35,990 nucleotides of DNA from Lachnospiraceae bacterium (lineage in GTDB: Bacteria > Bacillota > Clostridia > Lachnospirales > Lachnospiraceae). A program made the translations under genes and the position numbers. Below the pieces are notes generated by a model, which was not told where the DNA came from, did not search any database, and worked only from the letters and a program-made list of their open reading frames with translations. Location of the stretch: assembly GCA_017558145.1 (NCBI GenBank), contig JAFYWF010000040.1:1-35990 (forward strand). The letters run 5' to 3'. Position 1 is the first letter of the stretch; each line of letters starts with the position of its first letter. This document shows, one piece after another, positions 31,564-35,990 of the stretch.

Positions 31564-32151
31564 CTATTCTCCTTTCTCTTCTACTTCATCAACTCTACTC
31601 GCCCACATATCTGCAAAATGTAAAAGCATATACAATGGTGTTTCTTTTCCACTGATTTGATATTTCAAATCTCCATATAAACCGTTATGATAAAGAATTG
31701 CATATTGCTCTTCTTCTGTAAGTTGAATAAATTGAGAAAGAATTATCGCACTTCTAATATCGTGTGAGACATTCATCAATTCGGAATTGCTTACATATGG
31801 TTTTGCGGAACTTCTAATTGGATTACCTTCTTTATCAACTTTGGAAAGATAATTCTCCACATAATACGGTTTTCCAAACTGTCCACACTTTCCAATATCA
31901 TGGAGCAAAGAACAAATGATGATCGCAGCATGATTTTTTCTTGTTTCTTCTTCTCCCAACAATGCTGTACATAGCTTTGTCATTCTCATGAAAACATTAA
32001 AACTATGTTCCGCTAATCCACCTTCTTTGCACAAATGATGATGCGTACTACATGGTGCTGTAAAATATCCATTATCATTCATCCAAGAAATAAGATTTTC
32101 AATTCCATCCCTTTCCGTTTCTCTTAACAGTTTTTCTATGATTTTTTTCAT
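31564..32151 (-). CDS. HD-domain phosphohydrolase
   Basis: 195 aa with HD-family metal ligands: GGLAEHSFNV (His), SLLHDIGKCGQFG (HD), then ELMNVSHDIRS and HFADMWASR. It is likely a metal-dependent nucleotide or nucleic acid phosphohydrolase; the substrate cannot be read from sequence. It lies at the front of the recombination genes; ATGA overlap with the acidic small gene. Confidence 0.8.
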   Translation of the reverse strand: MKKIIEKLLRETERDGIENLISWMNDNGYFTAPCSTHHHLCKEGGLAEHSFNVFMRMTKLCTALLGEEETRKNHAAIIICSLLHDIGKCGQFGKPYYVENYLSKVDKEGNPIRSSAKPYVSNSELMNVSHDIRSAIILSQFIQLTEEEQYAILYHNGLYGDLKYQISGKETPLYMLLHFADMWASRVDEVEEKGE

Positions 32152-32252
32152 ATATCTTCTTCATCCTCTTCAATTTTTTCTTCGATTTCTTCTTTTTCTA
32201 ACCAGATCCATTCAGAATCTACTACCATCCTGTTTTCAATTTGTTCCGGCAT
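32148..32252 (-). CDS. Small acidic protein
   Basis: 34 aa: MPEQIENRMVVDSEWIWLEK followed by a run of Glu, Asp and Ile. AAAGAGG lies 6 nt before the ATG; the stop overlaps the HD gene start (ATGA) and the start overlaps the previous stop, so it is packed like a translated gene. The negative charge may mimic DNA. Unknown function. Confidence 0.6.
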   Translation of the reverse strand: MPEQIENRMVVDSEWIWLEKEEIEEKIEEDEEDI

Positions 32253-32418
32253 CGCCAACCTCTTTCTTTGGAATAAGTCCCATAATTGCAAGAATTACAT
32301 CTTTTTCAATGAAGTTCGCACTTCTCACATATTCTTCTAAGGAAACAATTCTTCCCTTTAACATCATTAATTCTCTGTATTCATCCATATCTAATGTAAC
32401 TGTTCTCCCATTTGCCAT
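32236..32418 (-). CDS. Small hypothetical protein
   Basis: 60 aa from MANGRTVTLDMDEYRELMML, with KGRIVSLEEYVRSANFIEKD and a hydrophobic VILAIMGLIP. The first part is ribbon-helix-helix-like in pattern. ATG 32418 has GGAGG upstream; longer readings have none. Unknown function. Confidence 0.6.
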   Translation of the reverse strand: MANGRTVTLDMDEYRELMMLKGRIVSLEEYVRSANFIEKDVILAIMGLIPKKEVGDAGTN

Positions 32419-32428
32419 TTTTATCCTC

Positions 32429-32602
32429 CTACTTATGAAACAAACTCTGCATATTATCAATTAGTGTATGAGATTGTCTTATATCGTTAAGAATTGCTTT
32501 TACTAAGATTTCTACATCTATAAACGATAAAATTTGCAACAATTCTTCTTCCGTACATCCTTTTAATTCGTTTACATGTCTTTCCAAGCTAATTTCTCCC
32601 AT
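32429..32602 (-). CDS. Small hypothetical helical protein
   Basis: 57 aa from MGEISLERHVNELKGCTEEE, then LLQILSFIDVEILVKAILND. The ATG lies inside the last codons of the SSB gene (14-bp overlap), so it is likely translated by coupling. Unknown function. Confidence 0.55.
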   Translation of the reverse strand: MGEISLERHVNELKGCTEEELLQILSFIDVEILVKAILNDIRQSHTLIDNMQSLFHK

Positions 32603-33224
32603 CTTCAAGTACCTCCAAACTAGAAACCGAAACTTCATAAGCAACTTTGTCTAAAACTTTTCCATCCGGCATTACTTTCGTATATGGTCTGCTTTGTATT
32701 CTTCCAGATATTCCTATCTTTGTTTCAACACCTAATCTACTTACATAAACAGCATTTCTTCCCCAAAAGATACATGGGATATAATCTGATTTTCCGTTTC
32801 CTCTATTAACAGCAATAAGTACATCTGTTATATCTCTTCCCTTTGGTGTTCTTCTGTACACTGGTTCTTTGCAGACAAAGCCATATAACTGAATTTTATT
32901 ATTCTCATATGTTTCAAGCGGGTATTCTTCAAATTCAATACCATTAGCAAATAAAGAAAGCATTAATGCTGTTCTATCTCCAATACGCTTATTAAAACTT
33001 CTGTATTCTCCAGAGATACTTGCAACCATACCAGAATAATCTCTGTTAGCATTAAAAATTCTTTCAGAAACGATTACTGGAATGACATCGTAAATACCAC
33101 TTATTCTTGGAATTTCTAACTGAAATTCGTAAAACCCTTCACCATAAAATTCATGACTGAATTTAACATCACTTACAATTCTTCCATTAATAAAAGCTCT
33201 ATTGTTTTCGTTGATTCTGTTCAT
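32589..33224 (-). CDS. Single-stranded DNA-binding protein with two OB folds
   Basis: 211 aa. The N-terminal OB-like half is NRAFINGRIVSDVKFSHEFY with FQLEIPRISG. The second half (about 105-200) is a clear SSB OB fold: KIQLYGFVCKEPVYRRTPKG, DITDVLIAVNR, PCIFWGRNA and GRIQSRPYTK. The usual acidic SSB tip is absent here but present in the 30181-30777 protein, so the two may divide the work. Confidence 0.78.
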   Translation of the reverse strand: MNRINENNRAFINGRIVSDVKFSHEFYGEGFYEFQLEIPRISGIYDVIPVIVSERIFNANRDYSGMVASISGEYRSFNKRIGDRTALMLSLFANGIEFEEYPLETYENNKIQLYGFVCKEPVYRRTPKGRDITDVLIAVNRGNGKSDYIPCIFWGRNAVYVSRLGVETKIGISGRIQSRPYTKVMPDGKVLDKVAYEVSVSSLEVLEDGRN

Positions 33225-33333
33225 TTACCTCTTTTTTGTCCTCCTGTTCATAATCCTTACATACCATGCATCTCTTCCGGTCCATCGTATTGCAGCCTTT
33301 TCGTCTGACACAGTTTTTACAGCTTGATTTCAT
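33199..33333 (-). CDS. Small cysteine-rich protein overlapping the SSB start
   Basis: 44 aa from MKSSCKNCVRRKGCNTMDRK, then RCMVCKDYEQED. CxxC...C...CxxC suggests zinc binding. AAAGGG lies 8 nt before ATG 33333; an ATG two codons earlier is possible. It overlaps the SSB gene by 26 bp. Unknown function. Confidence 0.6.
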   Translation of the reverse strand: MKSSCKNCVRRKGCNTMDRKRCMVCKDYEQEDKKEVNEQNQRKQ

Positions 33334-33384
33334 TTGCATTTCCCTTTAAGCCATGATAAAATAGTTAAAAATAGCATAGTTATG

Positions 33385-33576
33385 TTATTTTGTTTTAGTC
33401 TTGTACGTATTGCTTGCCGGCTGTTGTACAGGACTATTTTCTTTTATTACGTTAATTGCTATTAAAGCTAGTCCAATAAGGACCATTGCAGCTGGAACTA
33501 TTTGGTTCTGACTATCCATTCCGCCAGCTCCAAGTAAAAACAATAAAAATCCAATTTTACTAATCAGCTTGTCCAT
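33385..33576 (-). CDS. Small membrane protein
   Basis: 63 aa with two hydrophobic stretches (ISKIGFLLFLLGAGGM and VPAAMVLIGLALIAINVI) and a basic C-terminal tail (NTYKTKTK). AAGGAGGTGATC precedes the ATG. It is expressed early, so it may act at the host membrane (for example superinfection exclusion), but this is only a guess. Confidence 0.65.
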   Translation of the reverse strand: MDKLISKIGFLLFLLGAGGMDSQNQIVPAAMVLIGLALIAINVIKENSPVQQPASNTYKTKTK

Positions 33577-33603
33577 CCGATCACCTCCTTAGTGATTTTT
33601 CAT

Positions 33604-33780
33604 TTAAACTACTTCTTTTAATAATTTCTCCGGTAATTTATTCCCATCTTTATCTGCTGTATAAATTTTTAAACTTTTAATTTCCATTCCCATTTGATGT
33701 GCATACAAACGGGCGAGTGTCTCAATCATTGTTATCGCTCTGTATTCAGTTACTTCCATGTCTAATTCCTGCTCCTGCAT
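33604..33780 (-). CDS. Small hypothetical protein, first gene after the early terminator
   Basis: 58 aa: MQEQELDMEVTEYRAITMIE, TLARLYAHQMGMEIKSLKIY, then TADKDGNKLPEKLLKE. AAAGGAG precedes the ATG. A weak - strand promoter (TTGTAC, 17 bp, TTTAAC) is possible just upstream, downstream of the terminator at 33855-33894. Unknown function. Confidence 0.65.
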   Translation of the reverse strand: MQEQELDMEVTEYRAITMIETLARLYAHQMGMEIKSLKIYTADKDGNKLPEKLLKEVV

Positions 33781-33854
33781 AACTACACTCCTTTCTTGTT
33801 AAAGATATGTTCTACTGGCTGTACAATTTGCTTTCTTTCTCCCCTCCTTGCTTA

Positions 33855-33894
33855 AAAAATAAAAAAATCCAACTACCTGGATTTGATAGTTGGA
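33855..33894 (-). terminator. Early terminator between the cro region and the early genes
   Basis: On the - strand TCCAACTA (plus 87-94 of this hundred) pairs with TAGTTGGA around an 11-nt loop and is followed by TTTTTTTATTTTTT. It would stop transcripts from the lytic promoter after the cro-like gene unless antiterminated, and it would end the antisense RNA of the neighbouring element. Confidence 0.8.
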
Positions 33895-33899
33895 AAATA

Positions 33900-33928
33900 T
33901 TGGCTATATTCTGCTTAACTGATACAAT
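33900..33928 (+). promoter_or_regulatory. Promoter of the small + strand gene
   Basis: TTGGCT (33900-33905), a 17-bp spacer and TACAAT (33923-33928, with an upstream TG in extended -10 position). The predicted start at about 33935 is the first base of GTGATGGTGG, one arm of the inverted repeat. Confidence 0.7.
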
Positions 33929-33944
33929 GGAAACGTGATGGTGG
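33919..33944. repeat. 26-bp inverted repeat, left copy
   Basis: This segment is the reverse complement of 34207-34232 with three transitions (23 of 26 identical). Both copies hold an extended -10 box pointing inward and end with GTGATGGTGG at the predicted transcription start. Confidence 0.9.
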
Positions 33945-33968
33945 CCATCGTTCCGAAAGGAGTTATGT

Positions 33969-34109
33969 ATGGACATTATCATAGTATTGATTGTTTCAAC
34001 CTTTGGAACTGTGTTTTACGATATAGATTTTTGTACTTTACATACATTTATATCGATTGCAGTTTCACTCTGTAATCACTTTACTCATGATAAAACTACT
34101 AAACGGTAG
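33969..34109 (+). CDS. Small hydrophobic peptide gene, candidate type I toxin
   Basis: 46 aa: MDIIIVLIVSTFGTVFYDID, a second apolar stretch HTFISIAVSLCNHF and a polar end HDKTTKR. AAAGGAG is 6-7 nt before this ATG; another ATG four bases earlier opens a different frame of 36 codons. It is the only + strand gene in the early region, lies between convergent promoters inside a 26-bp inverted repeat, and its predicted mRNA start could pair with its 3' end. This is the layout of type I toxin mRNAs. No family match is claimed. Confidence 0.45.
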   Translation: MDIIIVLIVSTFGTVFYDIDFCTLHTFISIAVSLCNHFTHDKTTKR

Positions 34110-34206
34110 ATGATGTACTTACGATGACACCAGATGCACCACGTCTGGTATATGTACTAAGGATAATTTTTACTTAAGATACGATTGTTTGTTCCTTATC
34201 AACCGT

Positions 34207-34232
34207 CCACCATCACATTTTCATTATATCAG
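34207..34232. repeat. 26-bp inverted repeat, right copy
   Basis: Mirror copy of 33919-33944. On the - strand it reads CTGATATAATG... and ends with GTGATGGTGG (plus CCACCATCAC at 34207-34216). Confidence 0.9.
34223..34231 (-). promoter_or_regulatory. Convergent antisense promoter (extended -10)
   Basis: The - strand has TGATATAAT, an extended -10 with a perfect TATAAT (plus 34223-34228). The predicted start is about 34216, so the RNA would begin GTGATGGTGG and run antisense to the small gene to the terminator at 33855. No strong -35 is visible. Confidence 0.6.
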
Positions 34233-34318
34233 CTTGTCTTCTGCAATTTCTTGCTAGAAAACCGCAAAATTCGCTATTCTCAACTATCTAACAATATTTA
34301 ATTATTAATCTCTTTTCT

Positions 34319-34513
34319 TTATTCAGTTGCAAAAAGATAATCTAAACTGCAATCTCGAAATTCTCTTTTGATTGCAATCATCTCATTTCTTTTGAACTCC
34401 GTTGCTCCTGACATTTTGTTTTTTAAACTTTCATATCCTATTCCTGTTTGTTCTGCCAGAGCTTTGATGGTCAAATTATTTCTAGCCATCTCTGCATTTA
34501 AGTTCTTAAACAC
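34319..34513 (-). CDS. cro: Cro-like helix-turn-helix regulator
   Basis: 64 aa from a GTG with GAGGAGGTG upstream. NLNAEMARNNLTIKALAEQT followed by GIGYESLKNKM is an XRE-type HTH. It is divergent from the repressor gene and first behind the strongest promoter in the window, the Cro position. It probably binds the GTAA-N7-TTAC sites and turns down the repressor. Confidence 0.82.
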   Translation of the reverse strand: MFKNLNAEMARNNLTIKALAEQTGIGYESLKNKMSGATEFKRNEMIAIKREFRDCSLDYLFATE

Positions 34514-34554
34514 TGTTTCACCTCCTCTTACCCCGTGGCGTAATTTCTATTTAC

Positions 34555-34583
34555 ATTATATACCCCCCCATCGTAATTGTCAA
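34555..34583 (-). promoter_or_regulatory. Lytic (PR-like) promoter, full consensus
   Basis: On the - strand TTGACA (plus 34578-34583), a 17-bp spacer with a run of seven G, and TATAAT (plus 34555-34560). It drives the cro-like gene and the early operon. Confidence 0.9.
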
Positions 34584-34624
34584 CCCTGAAAAGTAATTTT
34601 TTTACCATGCAAGGTAATTTATTA

Positions 34625-34653
34625 TTTACAATATGTATTTAAAAAGGTAAAAT
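34625..34653 (+). promoter_or_regulatory. Repressor (PRM-like) promoter
   Basis: TTTACA (34625-34630), a 17-bp spacer and TAAAAT (34648-34653). The predicted start near 34660 is just before GGAGGT, so the leader is very short. Two operator candidates overlap it, which suggests autoregulation. Confidence 0.75.
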
Positions 34654-34674
34654 AAACTTACGGAGGTAATAACT

Positions 34675-35517
34675 ATGGGGCTAACTGATAAATTAGACTT
34701 GCTTATGAGAGAACGAAATATTAATAAAGCAGTGTTGGCAAGAGAAGCTGGTATTCCTTATACGACAATTGATGGTTTTTATAAAAAAGGTTCTGATAAC
34801 GCCAAGCTTTCTACTTTAAAGAAACTATGCGCCTACTTTGGATGCACATTAGATTTTTTAGCAGATGATTCTATAGAAAAAGAACTATTAACAACCACCA
34901 CTCCTTCGGAAGAAGAAATATTAAAAAAATACCGTTGTCTTGATCAAGAAACAAAAGATATGATTAATTCTGTTGTAGAGAATGCTTATAAAATGTCGGG
35001 AGATAGAAAAAAAGAACCGCAAATTTTGATATCGCAGACTCCTGGATATCTACTAGACATTGTTAAAGATGGAAATGTTATTCATCTTCTTAAAACAAAT
35101 GAACAAGAGAAAAGTTTAAACTTTTTAATAAAAGAAGGCAATTCGTTAATTAATAGTATAACGGACAATCTTACAATCAATGACGTGGATACTTTAGAAA
35201 TTCCAGATGAAATAAACATATTGTTGAAAAAATTATTATCGGATAATAGTTTTGTTAATTTTAACGAAAGTGAGGCTAGCCGCTTTATTTCTGATTTTGT
35301 TCTAGCTGTTGCCTATAAAGATGTTGTGTTTGACAATGCATTTCTACATGATATTTTCGTTCAGTGTCATTTTTTATCTTCTCGTATAGCTACAGAAGAT
35401 AGAACCAAGTATTTTTACAACAGCAATATTCTCAACGCTGCACACGAAAGAAATGACATCGAAACAACCGAAGAAATGAAGCAACATGACGATGCATATT
35501 TTGACGAAGAAGATTAA
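34675..35517 (+). CDS. cI: CI-like phage repressor (XRE N-terminus, no S24 peptidase)
   Basis: 280 aa. N-terminal XRE HTH: TDKLDLLMRERNINKAVLAR then EAGIPYTTIDGFYKKG and LKKLCAYFGCTLDFLADD. A helical linker (PSEEEILKKYRCLDQETKDM) follows, then about 170 residues without a recognised family and an acidic end. No LexA-like Ser/Lys peptidase is seen, so induction probably works through the ImmA-family protein encoded next. First gene of the lysogeny operon. Confidence 0.85.
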   Translation: MGLTDKLDLLMRERNINKAVLAREAGIPYTTIDGFYKKGSDNAKLSTLKKLCAYFGCTLDFLADDSIEKELLTTTTPSEEEILKKYRCLDQETKDMINSVVENAYKMSGDRKKEPQILISQTPGYLLDIVKDGNVIHLLKTNEQEKSLNFLIKEGNSLINSITDNLTINDVDTLEIPDEINILLKKLLSDNSFVNFNESEASRFISDFVLAVAYKDVVFDNAFLHDIFVQCHFLSSRIATEDRTKYFYNSNILNAAHERNDIETTEEMKQHDDAYFDEED

Positions 35518-35569
35518 GGACTTTTTATTGGACAACACATTTTCTTAAATACAAATGAGGTGATGTCTA

Positions 35570-35990
35570 ATGAACTACGAAAGCTTATTAATTGAAGCTG
35601 ATAAAAGAAACCTTATTACAAAAGAAAAACCATTGAAAGCATATGATGGAAGAATAAAAGGGAATAAAATTCTTATTCGAAAAGACATGAAAACCAAGCA
35701 GAAAGCATGTGTCCTTGCTGAGGAACTAGGCCATTATCACACTACTGTTGGTAATATCTTGGATATGAATGTTCCAGAAAACAGAAAACAGGAACAGCGT
35801 GCAAGAGCATGGGCCTATGATAAGATGATTGGACTTGCTGGATTGATAAAAGCATATGAAAACAGATGTAACACGCTACACGAAACTGCTGAATTTCTAA
35901 ATGTAACAGAATCTTTTTTACAAGAAGCAATAGCGTATTACCAAAAAAAATACGGGACGCATACAAAATATAATAATTACATTATTGTAT
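35570..35990 (+). CDS. immA: ImmA/IrrE-family metallopeptidase, 5' part (continues at position 142)
   Basis: The full protein is 151 aa once joined to 1-176. KAYDGRIKGNKILIRKDMKT, then VLAEELGHYHTTVGNI and QRARAWAYDKMI follow the ImmA/IrrE pattern; such proteases inactivate the phage repressor to induce the prophage. The motif is EELGH, with Glu where HELGH has the first His, a variant known in phage members. AGGTGAT lies about 5-6 nt before ATG 35570. It follows the repressor gene by 52 bp in the same operon. Confidence 0.87.
   Translation, partial: MNYESLLIEADKRNLITKEKPLKAYDGRIKGNKILIRKDMKTKQKACVLAEELGHYHTTVGNILDMNVPENRKQEQRARAWAYDKMIGLAGLIKAYENRCNTLHETAEFLNVTESFLQEAIAYYQKKYGTHTKYNNYIIV
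35850..35990. repeat. Terminal direct repeat, right copy (circular join)
   Basis: Identical to 1-141; see that entry. Removing one copy leaves a 35,849-bp circle. Confidence 0.95.

Larger units (their letters stand above)
34540..34661. promoter_or_regulatory. Operator array GTAA-N7/8-TTAC in the immunity region
   Basis: Inverted half-sites GTAA...TTAC occur at 34540-34554 (7-bp gap, at the start of the lytic transcript), 34614-34629 (8-bp gap, at the -35 of the repressor promoter) and 34647-34661 (7-bp gap, overlapping its -10). Related sites with other spacing lie at 34593-34605 and 34602-34617. The placing over both divergent promoters is that of CI/Cro operators. Confidence 0.65.

Noticed and set aside
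33965..34075. Alternative 36-codon frame starting at ATG 33965
   Set aside because: The ribosome-site spacing is too short (about 2-3 nt), while the ATG at 33969 has normal spacing and a membrane-peptide pattern.
35850..35990. Physical direct terminal repeat of a linear phage genome
   Set aside because: Exactly 141 bp, within a gene, and equal to a common final k-mer; an assembly overlap is simpler.

Overview
The window is one complete, circularly closed genome of a temperate, low-GC siphovirus of Firmicutes. Gene content, codon use and protein families point to a gut Clostridia/Lachnospiraceae host; the host is inferred. Positions 1-141 are repeated exactly at 35850-35990. The two ends are therefore the same place and the unique genome is 35,849 bp. 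The immA gene runs across the join.

Layout. A short + strand lysogeny block carries the CI-like repressor (34675-35517), immA (35570 across the join to 176) and a large serine integrase (352-1722), with a candidate attP dyad at the integrase stop codon. Everything else is on the - strand, read from about 34.6 kb down to 1.9 kb. In transcription order it contains: a Cro-like regulator behind a perfect-consensus promoter; a small element with convergent promoters around a 46-aa hydrophobic peptide gene; early small genes, SSB, HD hydrolase, Sak4-like ATPase, an SSB-like protein, an ERCC4 nuclease, a replication initiator containing 11-bp iterons (candidate origin), a primase-helicase, two SANT/HTH proteins and a dATP/dGTP diphosphohydrolase; a run of very small accessory genes; a late control region with direct repeats; a second recombinase (tyrosine type); terS-terL-portal-MuF; a tRNA-like gene; scaffold, major capsid, head completion and tail genes with the tape measure; baseplate and fibre genes; holin, a small membrane protein and endolysin; and a hicAB toxin-antitoxin pair next to attP.

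The most unusual signal concerns translation of late genes. The tape measure and the MuF minor capsid gene both lack an in-frame start codon. In each, a start codon sits next to a Shine-Dalgarno-like sequence and is followed directly by AAGG and then GCN, the first codon of the true frame. Each therefore needs exactly one extra base to be read (+1). Between these genes the phage carries a tRNA-like gene with a good D-arm and T-arm whose anticodon loop is CUCCUUU. That loop has U at position 37, which is nearly always a purine, and it could pair with the four-base codon AAGG through CCUU. The portal gene also lacks an in-frame start and also needs a +1 shift. This looks like programmed +1 or quadruplet decoding of structural genes by a phage tRNA; it is inference from sequence only.

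Other points of note are a MuF protein with a C-terminal HELIH metallopeptidase domain followed by an overlapping small gene (probable phage polymorphic toxin and immunity pair), the convergent-promoter element with 26-bp imperfect inverted repeats whose two predicted transcripts start with the same ten bases, promoter-plus-terminator (moron-like) units inside the late operon, and nine or more small genes under 60 codons that are described here individually.
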